Positions 34,483 to 46,511 of a DNA stretch of 64,000 nucleotides are shown here, piece after piece (positions within the stretch are counted from its first letter, which is position 1; every line of letters starts with the position of its first letter). The notes under the pieces are model-generated. The model did not search any database. It was not told where the DNA came from and saw only the letters and a program-made list of their open reading frames with translations. The position numbers and the translations under genes were made by a program. The DNA is taken from positions 26,966,558 to 27,030,557 of the forward strand of contig NC_088714.1 of assembly GCF_963576615.1 (NCBI RefSeq). The letters run 5' to 3'. Source of the DNA: Watersipora subatra (Eukaryota; Bryozoa; Gymnolaemata; Cheilostomatida; Watersiporidae).

Positions 34483-35303
34483 ATAACTGTCACGTTCAAC
34501 TTTTATCGTATTCACTAGGTAAATCAGACACTCTGATTCCGATTTTTTACTCAAAATAAAGATTGGTCCATTAACCTTCAGAGTCATGAAGGCTTTTTAA
34601 AGCGTTTCTATATCCGTCTTGAAAACAACATGATTGGCACAACAAGCTCTGCCCATAAATATTTGACGTACGCTAGCTTTTTAGGAACGGAGGTTAGGGA
34701 TGTTTAGTCCGATTTAGAATGATAGAGATGGGTGTCTTAAAACCCATTATTATCTAAATTCAAATTTATTATTCAAATTTATTATTCTAAGTTCTATTAT
34801 GAAAGGTAGATAAACTATTTCAAATTGCTTGTAGCTTGTTACATGATGTTTAATAGGCTGAACGCCGAAATAAATGAGCTCAAAAAAGCGTGATTTTATC
34901 ACAAGCTAGCGTTGTTATCGCGCTTTTTTGAGTTAATTTTTAAATATGCAATGTTAAATAGCTTATCTACCTTTCAGAAACGACTGAAATTATTTTGAAG
35001 GCTGAATTTAGATAATCATGGGTTTTAAGACACCCACCTCTATCATTCTTAAATCTAAATCGAACTAAACATCCTTAGCTTCCGCTCCTAAAAAGCTAGG
35101 CTATGTCACATATTTATTGACGGAGCTTGTTGTGCTGATCATGTTGTTTTCGAGACCGATATTAAAACGCTGTAAAAAAGCCTTCATTACTATGAAAGTT
35201 AGGTGACCAATCTTTATTTTGAGTAGGCCTACAGTATTTTGAGTTGGAATCAGCGTGTCTGATTTACCTAGTGAATACGATAAAAGTTGTATGTGACAGT
35301 TAT
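34483..35303. mobile_element. 821-bp palindromic element
   Basis: Ends ATAACTGTCAC and GTGACAGTTAT are perfect inverted repeats. The arms match almost to the centre, near 34895. Paired blocks include TATCGTATTCACTAGGTAAA with its inverse at 35262-35285, GATAGAGATGGGTGTCTTAA with TTAAGACACCCACCTCTATC, GGTAGATAA with TTATCTACC, and GCTCAAAAAAGCG with CGCTTTTTTGAG. The arms differ by scattered substitutions and small indels. No coding region. Interpreted as a foldback-type DNA transposon. Confidence 0.8.
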
Positions 35304-36084
35304 GGTTTACGGCTGATCTAAGTCTATTTTGAATACCAGTTTATTGAGCAATAAATGTCATATGATCTCACTCAAATAGATTAGTAACTTTGACCTTGTA
35401 AAAAAAGCTTTCTGTAAAAGAGCAACCATTTCCCAGAGGTAAGCTGTGTAAATACCATGCCTATAATAGTCCTTTTATTCATAGTACAGAGAGAGAGGAA
35501 CGACCTTGAGGCTAGTTCATAATAATCCCTAGAGGTTAGGAGTAGTTTCAACCATCTATATGTACATTTAGTTTGTTCCAGACTGTGTGCTCAGGAGTAG
35601 CGGATAGCTTGGGCTTTTACAATAAAAGTACAGATGCCCCCAATTCCCAACAAAAGGATATATCCAGATACCGACCTAGATACATATTTGAGTGTTAATT
35701 TTGTGACAAAGAATGTATAATATACATTTATGTACTTTTGAATACTTATAAAATAATGAAATATATTTGAATTCAATTTTGCAATAATATGAACAAATAG
35801 AAATATCACGCAGCTTTCTAACTTTCCTATGATTGGCGGTAATAACTTTCATTGCAGTGTAGACCTATAGGAAATATGACACGCTATTTACATCCTGATA
35901 AAACAAGAAAACTATTAAATTAAATTATTGGTTATGGAGCTCAGGTAGAAATAGAATATGAATGCAGATAAGGTCATCAAATATTTATATCTCAGTGCGG
36001 GAAACCTGCAGTTTTTTACTACTATCAGCATTATTATGGGAGATTTTCATCGAAACCCTTATGGGGTGGTTGTAAGTGAGCCCG
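35304..36084. other. No gene recognised
   Basis: AT-rich; no exon recognised. Confidence 0.35.
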
Positions 36085-36300
36085 AGCCCTATCTAAGGGC
36101 CAGAGGGTTGTCACTGTTTTCTTCTACTATAGAGCCTTTCTCAAAATCTGTGCTGTCCACAGGACAGGAAGGACGCTGCGCATAGCTGTTCACATGGTCA
36201 TGCTTCCTCATCCTTCTGCCAGATGTCTGCAGCTTATTGTTCCGATAACTCCAATGACAATGGGTATCACCTTCGGGCTTACATCCCACAATCATCCGAG
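36085..36300 (-). pseudogene. Decayed non-LTR retrotransposon C-terminal fragment
   Basis: In one minus-strand frame the conceptual peptide contains VIPIVIGVIGTIS and, further on, TAQILRKAL, separated by stop codons. This resembles the conserved C-terminal stretch of LINE-encoded proteins (VIPIVVGALGT, then a GTARILRKVL-like block) known from many invertebrates and fish. Several stops and frame changes make it non-functional. Family assignment is from memory of the motif only. Confidence 0.5.
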
Positions 36301-37432
36301 TTCGAGTCCCAGTTCTCTGTACTTTTCTGTCTTATTATTATTGTTGTTAATGTTGTTAGTACGATAGGCTGAAATACTATTGTCATGGTTAGCAGTGGGC
36401 CTGTAGACAGTAACTAAAATTCCAGAGTTATTGAAACGAAGATTGGCAAATACTTGAACTCCATATACTGATACGATGATCAGGGTATCTTTAGCTATAA
36501 GGTAACATTGTTGACGTTAGCACGCTCTTCATAAAGTTACTAGCCAGTCAGGTCACCCGTATCCAAAGCGATGCTCTCTGTTATCAGAAAAGTCATCAGT
36601 AATTTACTGAGGATAACAACTTCAGCTAACCATTAATTATCCATGGTAATGATACTCCCTTTGTTCACTTTGTTTATGAAACTCCATGAGTGACTACAGA
36701 CAATTCTTATCAAACTGCAACAACAGGAATAATTACAGAAAAAAGTCTAACAGCAGCAATTATTTTTTCTTAAACTTAAAGAGAGGAAGTAAAAAGTGTT
36801 CAATGGCAGTTTTTTGATGTTTTTTGGAAAAGATAAAATTGAAGGATTGGTGAATTCAACGAACTAACCTTTTTTCACAAACTTTAAACTTTTGATTTGA
36901 TCTATGATCTGGAAACAAAATAGAGCTAAGCTGTCGTTCAAAATATTTGGCAGATCAAGTAAAGAGTTCGTAACAAAACGACTTTCAAAACTTCAGTGTG
37001 TTAACACGGCAAACAATCTCATTCGACCATCTAATTTGTTTCTGTAATAAATTTTGTTGAGGCTTGTTAAACTTTTATGCACAGATTGTTTTGAGAAAAA
37101 TTGTTTTATTATTGATGTTAACCAGTCACCTGTTTTCTGATTCAGTGTAACCCCTAAAATAGTCATTTCTAGTATAATAATATCTAATACGTGGCTCCAA
37201 AAACATTTAACTTAACACAAGTTTATCACATCCATATTTCAAAGTTGTACTAATAGAAAAAACAAAAAAAAATAAAAACAACTATTATTATAAGTCTCAC
37301 ATCTGATGTGATTTCCACAACCAAACACTACAGCAATCTATGAGCACCTCTGCGCGTTGACATACATCTGTCAGAGAGGACAATGCTTAGCATCAGTATT
37401 CATTCACATCCATGGTGCCTCAGGCGCCTCTG
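36301..37432. other. No gene recognised
   Basis: A short TTATTATTATTGTTGTTAAT run follows the LINE fragment at about 36332; the rest is featureless AT-rich sequence. Confidence 0.35.
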
Positions 37433-37770
37433 TCACAAACCCTCCAGGTTGCCGTCGGTATCATGAAGTCTTGATCTCCAGTTGCCACGGTCTCTGGAAA
37501 GGACGGTCAATAAAAAGGGATTGCCGTTGAAGTCTTTGAGGTCGTGTTTCATAAGATCTTTGAATAGGTCGTGGCCTCCCTGTTTGTCTTGTGCCATCCT
37601 CCAGGACTCCATGGAGCAGAAAATTAGCGAGTCTGTATTGAGGCATTCTATTGACATGTCCAACCCAACCCAACGCAGTCCGATCAACTTCAACCAACTT
37701 GAAGATGGTTCAGAGCTGGCAATCTTGAAAGTTTCATTTGTCCTTCTGTCCTCCCGGGCATTATAAGCAC
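37433..37770 (-). pseudogene. LINE reverse-transcriptase C-terminal fragment, frameshifted
   Basis: Minus-strand peptides show LGWVGHVNRMPQYRLANFLL and then GRPRPIQRSYE, matching the LRWxGHVxRMxxxRLxKxxLxGxLxxGxRxxGRPxxR motif downstream of the RT domain in non-LTR retrotransposons. A second frame continues with KDLMKHDLKDF and RGNWRSRLH, the expected next segment (DxxxW), so a frameshift near 37600 has broken it. The RT catalytic core and the 3' UTR are absent. Confidence 0.75.
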
Positions 37771-38792
37771 CTACTACTGCATTATCTACAATAAGCTACA
37801 GAGAAACATTGAAATTTTATATTTGAATGGTTCACTAAAAGTAGAGTTTTAAAGCTTGCAGTTTTTTAGTTGTGACTGCCCTCCATGATTGGCAGTAAAG
37901 GAGTTTCAGAGTTTCGAGTACAATGGTCAGTTTATGTTTATTTATTTCTGCAGGCGTTGAAGGCTCGTACCCATCCCAAAACTACAAACAATATAACAAA
38001 TTATTACATTAAGTAGATAGTAAAAGGCTACACACAGGTTTTCAACAATTCACAAAACATTGATTAATAATTAACAAAACAGAACAAGAAATACGAGCAA
38101 TATATATAAAATACTATGGCGAGTATATATTGTACCTCTTTCACCCTTTCCAAGAGAGAGTTGATAAAATACAAAGCTGTTAAGTAAGATATGATAGCGT
38201 TATGAAATTGCTAAACTACACAACCCAGAAGGAACTGAAGGAAACACAACATATAGCCGAAACGATGTAACAAAAAACGCTGTCACGGAATTGGTAACAC
38301 TTAAGCAGTGGGGGTTTGATGATGCAATACAATTACCACATTTGTCTAGAAACAGATTTAATGGGGTACTGCGGTCAAATGTATAAATAGACCAACAGCA
38401 TGGTGATAGCAAAGTCAACAAACAAGTTATTTAAATAAAAGGGAGACTAAAAAAATTATATAGATAACTGGCAAACCATTACAATAATTGTCCTGATGCA
38501 ATTTTTTGTTTGTTCGTAGAACACACAGCCTGCTCCACCATATGACATATGAGAATTCTTTACAGCTGGTAATCCATATATTTGACAGCTTTTTAATTTA
38601 TTCGAACCACAACTCAAGCTCTTTATAAGGATACTCACAGATTACAGGAACTCTCCGATAACTCTACACTGTATGGTTTATACATATAATCAGGTTATTA
38701 CGAATATTTGTGGTATTTCTAAATACACAAAAGTATTGTTTATTTAAAAATAACATTAGAAATGTTGAAACTCTATAAATAAAACTGCTACA
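37771..38792. other. No gene recognised
   Basis: AT-rich non-coding sequence; no family recognised. Confidence 0.35.
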
Positions 38793-39017
38793 TCATACTG
38801 CTATGCTGTGGTAACAACAATCTGGGTAGCCCATGCAGGCGTGATTCTCAAAGTCACGTGCTAATCTGATTGCTCCACTCATGTGTGCAATTTCTGATGA
38901 CTCAACAAATGCGTGTTTGCAGCCTAATAGAGTGCCTGAGTAGTCATTCCAGTCATGTGAACTCTGTAATCGACTAATCGGCTGTTGAAAGTTGTGGTGT
39001 TTTAGAATATCTAGCAA
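38793..39017 (-). CDS. Open frame with coding-like composition, unrecognised
   Basis: 74-residue ATG-initiated frame with balanced composition (Cys, His, Trp and acidic residues spread out), unlike the Ile/Tyr/Lys-rich chance frames around it. No splice-site pair, polyA signal or family motif supports it. It may be an exon fragment, a decayed transposon frame or chance. Confidence 0.2.
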   Translation of the reverse strand: MLDILKHHNFQQPISRLQSSHDWNDYSGTLLGCKHAFVESSEIAHMSGAIRLARDFENHACMGYPDCCYHSIAV

Positions 39018-39114
39018 AATATGATGTCAAACCGAACATTATTTCATCATAAGTATAAATTTAGCAAACATGACAAATATTTTTATGGAACTCTAGTAAC
39101 TTTTTACAAAATTC

Positions 39115-39390
39115 AAAACTTTGTTTATATTGTATTTGCTATATTATATCTGTTATATTATACCTGTTGTATTATATTTGGTACAATATATTTGTTATAC
39201 TAAATTTGTTATCTTATATTTGTTATATCATATTTGTTACAGTATATTTGTTGTAATATATTTTTATACTATACTTGTTATTTTATATACATTATGTTTT
39301 ATTTATTATACTATATTTGCTATACAATTTTTGTTCTATTATATTCGCTATGTTATATTTGCTTTTATAGATTATTTATATTTATTATTT
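39115..39390 (+). repeat. T-rich minisatellite, TATATTTGTTATA type
   Basis: About 18 imperfect 15-bp units such as TTGTTATATTATATC and ATATTTGTTATACTA. Confidence 0.8.
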
Positions 39391-41961
39391 ATAGATTGTA
39401 ATTTTTACATGACTCGAAGCTGATTCAACTAACAACCTCTCAGTATACCCAGAAAATGACTGCTCAAGGTTTATTTTATATTTTCTCTGTCCATCATCAT
39501 AACATACAATATAATTAATTATTTACATTAGGCAAGGCCACAATAAACTACCAAAAACACGAAGCTTGGCTTTTTATTCAAAATATGGAAATAAAGTTTT
39601 ATTATTAACTCTTTAAAGTTGGAATTAATTTTCAAAAAATTTCAAAAGTCGACATGGCCATATATAGTCTTTCATAACTTAGAAATAATTGGTATTTATT
39701 CAAACTGAAAGCTGCATCCTATTCAACACAAAATTTTCTTTCTAATGAAATAGAAAATAACTAGCCTTACAAACTTTTTCTATTCCATAAAAATGGAAAA
39801 GAAATGGCTTGAAGAAATAATTTTTAAATCACCGTTAAAATGCAGGAGATTATTGGCTATAAGAACAAAAAATAGTGTTACACATGTTTTGTGTCCTCTC
39901 ATGTTGACCACGTCCATCATAATGAGCACTGAAACCTTGTCATCATAGCAGCTTTATTATTTTGCACTACAGAGGACGTTTCCATCAAGCACCACGAGGA
40001 GTTATGAGTACTATTTTAAAAGTTGTGGGATCAGTGTTCCTTGTATTCCTTAAAGCTTAGAGTGGGGAGGTTCTTTGAAAGTTTGTACGGTATAAAAGCG
40101 TTGAATTTTTGAATATAAGTTCACATTGATTGGGTTACTCGTTTCATAGCAATAACAAAAACTAACTGGATGCTTGGCTTCGGCTATTTTGCCTTCGTTT
40201 TTGATTCCTAATTTTGATTAAAAATTTTGGAAAAGTATAGAGCCACTCACTTTGGCGATATAAGATGTCAAAGAAATTGTATCTTGTAAAAGATTTTTTG
40301 GAGAACACAGCTAAAAAAATTATTTAGCTACTGTTAGTGGTTGCCAAGCAACAAGCAAAGGAATGGTCCAATGTCAGAAAGTCGCTGGGAGCAGCTCGCT
40401 GATTTTAAAGAGCTATGAACACTTTTATAGAATATTCTAGATATGCTCATTTATTTTTAGAAATTTCGTCTCAGCAGTGTATTCTATCTAGTCTGTCAAA
40501 CTGCATCCTTCTACATGTACCTTATTCCTGCGAGAGTTGTAGTGAGTGTATGACATGCAGGCTATATGCAACTATAAGATTCTTGAATTACTTGGTTTTT
40601 TGTTTCTAGCTGTGTATTCATTCTTTTCAACAATCTTGTGCTGAGATCTCTCTTACAAGTTCTGTGGAAAAAGAAGAGAAAGATTCTGATATTGAAAGAC
40701 TCACAATTTTTTGTTATAATGCTTTGGTTTCTTCATAGAACTAGCATAATAAAGACGATTTTGGGAAGCGAGCTAATGAAAATGTACAATTTCAGAGCAA
40801 GGCTTTCAAAGTTCAGAAAGTCCTTACAGGAAGTTCAACTAGGTTCAGAAGGAATCTACTAGGTAGTGCTTGCAACCCTAATGACCTAAGGGTATGAGCA
40901 GTTGTTCATGATGGTTGAAGCGCCAATCGTGAAGACTAAAAAGTGTATTTGCCATCATAACAACTTACCTAGGCAATTCTGGATATTTATTTTTGGATAT
41001 TAAACTTTCTTTATATTAAAAATAAATATTGTAACGCCATCAATCCTAGAAATGATCTGCCCATTTCACTTACCCACAAACAACACGTTTTGATCAGATA
41101 ATAGGTAGAAGGCAAAAAAAGACAAAAATCATAAAGTAAATTATTTTTTATATGCTGCTGTGTGAACACCGTAGACTCTTCTTAGAATGACTTTCCAATA
41201 ACATATCGTTTTCATATATTTCAAATATGTCTGTTTTTTATTGTTTTAGGCCTTTGTTGTTTCATACTGAACTAAAGGTTGTCAGTCATACGGGGGTTCG
41301 GCAATGAAAAATGAATAGCAAAGAGCTGCCCAATATTTCAAAAACGTTACATTTGTCTAGTATGACTCTTGTTAGTCTTGTATAATGAAGTCGTGTCATT
41401 GTCTATATTTAGACACATGTATGATAGCGTGTAATGAATAAATCATTTGCATATTTACCGTGCTGCGTAGCACGTTGTACAGAAAAATACGGAAGTAAAA
41501 GAGAATAATATATTACACGCCAAAAAGTCAGACAAAGAAAGATGAACAAGCGAAATATGTGTTTGCCCCGCGGTCATTTGTAGCATCTTTTGACAAAAAA
41601 GGCTACTTTTTAAAACGCTAAAAAGATCGTCGAGTGTAAACGGTAAAATTTTTTGAACCTATCGACTTTGGAAAATGTTTGGCACTGGAAAAATTGGGTA
41701 AAGCTCGTGAGAGTTATTCAGTGACTGGTCAATATAATTGAGAGTTTACATGAAGATAGTACAAGTATAGGAATTATTCAAGGCAAGGTTTTTTATTCTA
41801 ATGTCACGGAAACCTGTTTCATTTAAGATTCCATATAACATGAAATCTTACATAATCTGACCACCATAAGTTTTAAAATGATACAGAGTTAGACTTCTTC
41901 GAACTATTAGGTCTTAGGGCTATATAAATGTAGGGCTTATCTTGTTTTCTCCTATTAAAGC
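39391..41961. other. No gene recognised
   Basis: 2.5 kb of AT-rich sequence. The open frame at 40638-40862 has no recognised domain and no splice signals. Confidence 0.35.
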
Positions 41962-42418
41962 TGAACTTACACAAAATTTTAGTAGATTTTATCAGCAAAA
42001 ACAGGTATTTTTCTAGCATTTGCAATTGTTTTGATGTTCAATGTGATCTGACTGTGAAGATGTTTCAAAATTAAAATTGATCAAATTGATCACAGCTAAA
42101 ACACTCAGGAGAAAAATATGCACTGAAATGACGCCCCTAGTTGCTCAGCAGTACGTCTCTCCCATTATTAATATCAGCTATAATTGTGTTCGAGTTGCAG
42201 CATTACGCATCTTTATTATGTCCGTATCTTTACAACTATAAATATCATAATCGCCCTTTCACTTGATCTGAGCAGATCAACTGTGATCAAGTTTAGTTGA
42301 TTTCGATCTTGGAACATCTTGACAGCCAGATCATCTCAAACATCACAAACAATTGCAAATGATAGAGAACATCGATACTTTTTGTTAAAACATCTACTGA
42401 AATTTTGTGTAGGCTCAT
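41962..42418. mobile_element. Foldback MITE, family C, copy 3
   Basis: Left arm TGAACTTACACAAAATTTTA; right arm ends ACTGAAATTTTGTGTAGGCT. Inner blocks are AAGATGTTTCAAAATTAAAA and CACTTGATCTGAGCAGATCA. Confidence 0.75.
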
Positions 42419-42646
42419 TTTTAAGAGCTGTTGTTTACATGGAAATTTTCAGGGAAAGCCTCGTTGTCGCCTCAAGATGGTGGTTTTCTTTCATATCGGA
42501 CATCCAGCATTGATATTTGTATATGGCAGGCCATGGAAAGTTTACGGTCATTCGAACTCATCTAGCACTGGAGATTGAAAAAGTAAAAATACAGCGGCCA
42601 GTAATTATTGATAAAAATTAAATGAAGTTAATTCTTGTTATACATT

Positions 42647-43197
42647 CACTATGTTTTCATGACACACATGATTCACAAATTTGAGCCAATTCGCAAGTTA
42701 ACCGCATCATGGAAACGACATAAATCCACAAGCTAAGCGAGTTTTTCGATTTGCAAAACTTTACCGAATCCATCATGGAAACAGCACTTGCGAATGATGG
42801 AAACAGCCCTTGCGAATGACAGAAACAGCCCTTGCGAATGATGGAAACAGCCCTTGCGAATAATGGAAACAGCCCTTGCGAATGATGTAAACAGCCCTTG
42901 TGAATGATGGAAACAGCACTTGCGAATGATTCGCATTAAAAATCGTGCCAGCTAATATATTTTAAACACTTTCAATACTTTCGTTGTCCTTTTTTTTCGA
43001 TCGAGCATCACTTGTTTGCGTCGCTAACCCGTGCGTCGCTAATGCGTGCGTCGCTAATTATTAACTTGTAGTGTACAATTCCTTAATTTTTTTCAACAAG
43101 GCGCTGAAGTCAATCCGCATCATGCGAATGTCCACAAACAACTGTTAATTCGCATGGTAACGCAACTTGCGCACATGCAGCTCATGGAAACATAGTG
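42647..43197. mobile_element. MITE family B, copy 2, with 22-bp internal array
   Basis: Ends CACTATGTTTTCATGA and TCATGGAAACATAGTG are inverted repeats with one mismatch. ATT lies on both sides, a possible 3-bp duplication. The left third contains seven 22-bp units (42777-42935). The right part contains GTGCGTCGCTAA repeated and CGCATGGTAACGCAACTTGC, cognate with the segment amplified in the 16900 copy. Non-coding. Confidence 0.75.
42777..42935. repeat. 22-bp tandem repeat, seven units
   Basis: Units of TGGAAACAGCCCTTGCGAAT + GA. Single-unit equivalents exist in the 16900 and 58746 copies (GATGGAAATGGCACTTGCGA), so the array grew inside this MITE copy. Confidence 0.9.
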
Positions 43198-43204
43198 ATT
43201 ATTA

Positions 43205-43410
43205 GTACGCTGACGGCTTGGTGGACTGTAAGGAATAATTAGGTGTAACAAGTATACATACAATTATTCCCAAACTCAACCTGTTTATCGAGTGATGCAG
43301 ATGGTGACACACTAGTCTGCCAAGTCTAATGATTGACTTTGGAATCTCATACGATGACATCTTTCGGACAGACAGACAGATGGAAAGATGTGGCTCTTAT
43401 TATAGCAAAC
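43205..43410 (+). repeat. SINE copy, first of a tandem pair
   Basis: Head TAGTACGCTGACGGCTTGGT and AATAATTAGGTGTAACAAGT, then a diverged tRNA-like middle, GGACAGACAGACAG and the CTCTTATTATAGCAAAC tail. Confidence 0.6.
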
Positions 43411-43632
43411 ACTAGTACGCTGACAGTCCCGTCTGCCGTGAGAGATCATCAGGTTTAATAAATATGTGCATAATTATTCCGTATGACAGCATTGACGATT
43501 GGAGAAGGGCAGATGGTAGTGTGTGCATAAAATGGAATATCGGAGTTTGATGCCTGCGCGAGGCTTTTTTTCCTAACGCTCTTAGTATGGCTTGAGACAG
43601 ACGAATGACAACGGCTCTTAATATAGTAAAGG
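43411..43632 (+). repeat. SINE copy, second of a tandem pair
   Basis: Begins ACTAGTACGCTGACAGTCCC directly after the previous tail. Contains GTGAGAGATCATCAGGTTTA, a degenerate B box (GAGTTTGATGCC), TTTCCTAACGCTCTTAGTAT and the tail GGCTCTTAATATAGTAAAG. Confidence 0.65.
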
Positions 43633-44610
43633 TTGACGATAGACCGTGTGGGAAAATGTTTCTCAAGGAAATCAATAATGAAACGGATTCAATGCTAGAC
43701 AAAAAAACAGTTTTACCTTCACAAAGCAATAAATATAGCGACGGAAACTGTCATTTTCAACTAAGACGCATTTCTCTTTGCAAAATAATAAAAGCGAGAC
43801 AAGAGTTGACTGTTTTGGAATACTGCATGCAATATAAACCGCAATCCAAATCCAGCACCGCTGCGTATTTGTAATCCAGCACCGCTCCGGTCGCCAGCGG
43901 TGTTGGCGATTGACCAAACTTTAGCAACGGATGTAATTGTCTCTTGTAGTGTATAAATAACTCGACTGCGTCGTACGCCTCCCTTTGTGTTTGCTCTAGC
44001 TGTTCAACAACAATTGTTGGCAAACGACTGAATACCTTTTATATTTATTCATCTTTATTGCTTTATTCGTCTGTATTTGTTCACCGAGTCAAACAAGTCG
44101 GAACTGGTCGTAACGGCGCTTAAACTTTGTCGTCATTGATAATCGATTGAAAGAGCATTTACGAGTTCACTTTTTGATCGTCGAAACTACAAAATTTCCT
44201 AAGTTCAAACTTCTGGATTTGTTCTAATGTACTTTCAACCAAGTAGATCCTAGTACCGAGTGACACATGTTGAGTATCTGTTATTTGAATTTCATCGACT
44301 ATTGACTCCTAGCTGTAATATACATGCTTGTGTTAAACCAAGAGTATCAACAAGGAAATCATTTACACGATTCTGCTATCTATCGCTGTCCTTCCTTGAA
44401 GCAATGGTTGTTCACAGTTCATTGACACCCAACACGGAGTCAAAGAATGTTATGTTGACGTAACCTGGGTAAACTGACTGCTATGAACGAGGAAACCTTG
44501 GTGATCGACCTATTATCACTTGTGTACTTGGGGCGTAGAATAGCTGTGACTTCCCCTTACTGACTGGAGACACAAAACTGGCGGTAAAATATATAGCGTA
44601 ATTTTGCTGT
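43633..44610. other. No gene recognised
   Basis: A direct repeat (AATCCAGCACCGCT) occurs twice at 43848-43885. Overlapping open frames on both strands at 43600-44020 lack recognisable domains. Confidence 0.35.
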
Positions 44611-44925
44611 TAAACATAAATAAACTTAAACAAAATTTTAATAGTTTCACCAGAAAGTATCAATATTTTTTATTGTTTGCAGCTGTATTTGATGTTTTAG
44701 GTGACCTGACTGTTTCAAGATTAAAATTGTCAAAACTGACCAATGTTAAAACGATCAAATTCATGCGAAAGTGTGATTATGACGTCTATTAGTTGCAAAC
44801 TATAGAGATGTGCAGCGCTGCAACTTGAACGTAATGGTCGATATCAATAACGAGAGACAATCAGCTGCAGAACTAGTGACATCATTTTGGCATGTATTAT
44901 TCTTCTGAGCATTTTAGCAGAAAAA
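44611..44925. mobile_element. Foldback MITE, family C, copy 4, truncated
   Basis: Left arm AACTTAAACAAAATTTTAAT and centre are present up to TCTTCTGAGCATTTTAGCAG; the right arm is missing. Confidence 0.65.
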
Positions 44926-45180
44926 GTCTGGCAGCTAAATCTTTTAAGCTGAATAAATAACTTTTTAAATTTAAACTTTTCGTTTCAAATTAAAATAATT
45001 TAAAATTACATTGTAATTTAGCCAACTCATATAAATATACGTAATATTTTACTAAGGCCAGCTATCACTGGTAGTTGCTCAAATCTTCAAAGATTTTGAA
45101 ATTTTCAAAAATCTTCATAGAAAACATGATTTGGAAAGGCTGTTTGACGAGTAAATCACGTCAACTTTTGAAATTTCTGT
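44926..45180. other. AT-rich spacer, no gene recognised
   Basis: Nothing supportable. Confidence 0.35.
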
Positions 45181-45188
45181 GCATCAGA

Positions 45189-45226
45189 CATAGACCTATT
45201 AACTATACTTAGTTAATAGGTCTATG
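45189..45226. mobile_element. 38-bp palindromic micro-element with 8-bp target duplication
   Basis: The whole insert is two inverted ends, CATAGACCTATTAACTATA and TAGTTAATAGGTCTATG, with almost no interior. GCATCAGA lies directly left (45181-45188) and right (45227-45234). Smallest member of the family at 27627 and 29775. Confidence 0.85.
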
Positions 45227-45234
45227 GCATCAGA

Positions 45235-46511
45235 TGATGAATATAATCTTTGAAGCAGAGAAGCAGTGCATATGCCAGGTTTGGCTGCACTTTCTGAAAA
45301 AACTTCCCCTTCCTCACGGACTAAATAGTCTCCCAGCTTCTATATTGCCTTATGTATAGACTAGCTTGACTACAGAAGGACAAATTTTAAAGATAAATAT
45401 AATTACAGAATACAAACAACTTAAAAATTTACACCCAATAATAAAAAAATTAAAAACAACAATTATATTAAAAAATAATATAACTTTGAATAATTTTTTA
45501 TAGTATCAGTTAGATATGCCAGCTTTTGGCTCTAGAAGGATCTAGACTATTTTTCTTCTAGCACGTTCTAGACGATTGCGCCAGCCGTACGTCATGGAAA
45601 TCAATATTGCGCAACTTGTTTAACAATGGTTGCTAAACACGGCTATCAACAACTGATCACATACTTCGCAGAACAACAGGAAATTTCCAGGGTAAGAGTG
45701 TGTGCCGCAATAAATAAACAAACAGTCTCCCTCTAAAGAATATCTGTTTACCATTGCGACAGACTGGATTATGCCGGTAGCGCCTGGCATCCACCGGCTG
45801 CTATTAAAATATTTCTGGTTCTTTCCGGAGAGTTCTTTTGGATTTCCTGTCTATGTGAACCGTTTGAGATTCCACTTGCATTGCAGAATTATGGTACTTT
45901 TGTGAAGTTTAGGTTAGACTTGGGCCTCTAAAAAGCATTAATAAAAACCGGCCGGAGTTCTTTACCAAAATCATTTAGGTTATAGTACCACATATGGTTT
46001 ATTACTTACAGGAATAGCCGTCAATAATGATTAATACCTTACCTTCAGAAAATGTGCAATACTTTTCCTGTGAGCCTCAATGTGCTACGCGTCAGAAATT
46101 AAAAAATTTATTTCAAATGGTAGCTTCACCTTCTCTCCAGCTGATGAATATTTCACACACTCCAAACTTTTTAAATGAATTATGAAATGGATGAGTGGAA
46201 TGAAAGTCACGACTTGTGGTCAATGGTTTTGACTAATTTGTTAAAACTGATTTTACTTGAGAATAGTGTTTCTCTGCAATGCCCGATTTAGCCTGGATTA
46301 TGGATTATCCCTCAGTCTAGGCATACATTGGTTCTTGTCCTTATAGGCTTAGCTTCAAATAAGCCTTCTAAGTTTTTAATCACAGATGAGTCTGGCTGAA
46401 GCTCATACAGTGCAGATATTAGCATAACGTTATCAGTAGGGGCTGATCAATGATGCATGTAAAAACTATGCCAACAAAAACTGGGAGAGACTGCTCGTAG
46501 TTTTAACAGAG
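45235..46511. other. No gene recognised
   Basis: Low-complexity AT-rich sequence (poly-A/AAT near 45360-45490) and unique sequence without recognised genes. Confidence 0.35.

Noticed and set aside
43600..44023. Overlapping open frames on both strands as candidate exons
   Set aside because: They begin inside a SINE tail, show no shared splice phase and no domain.
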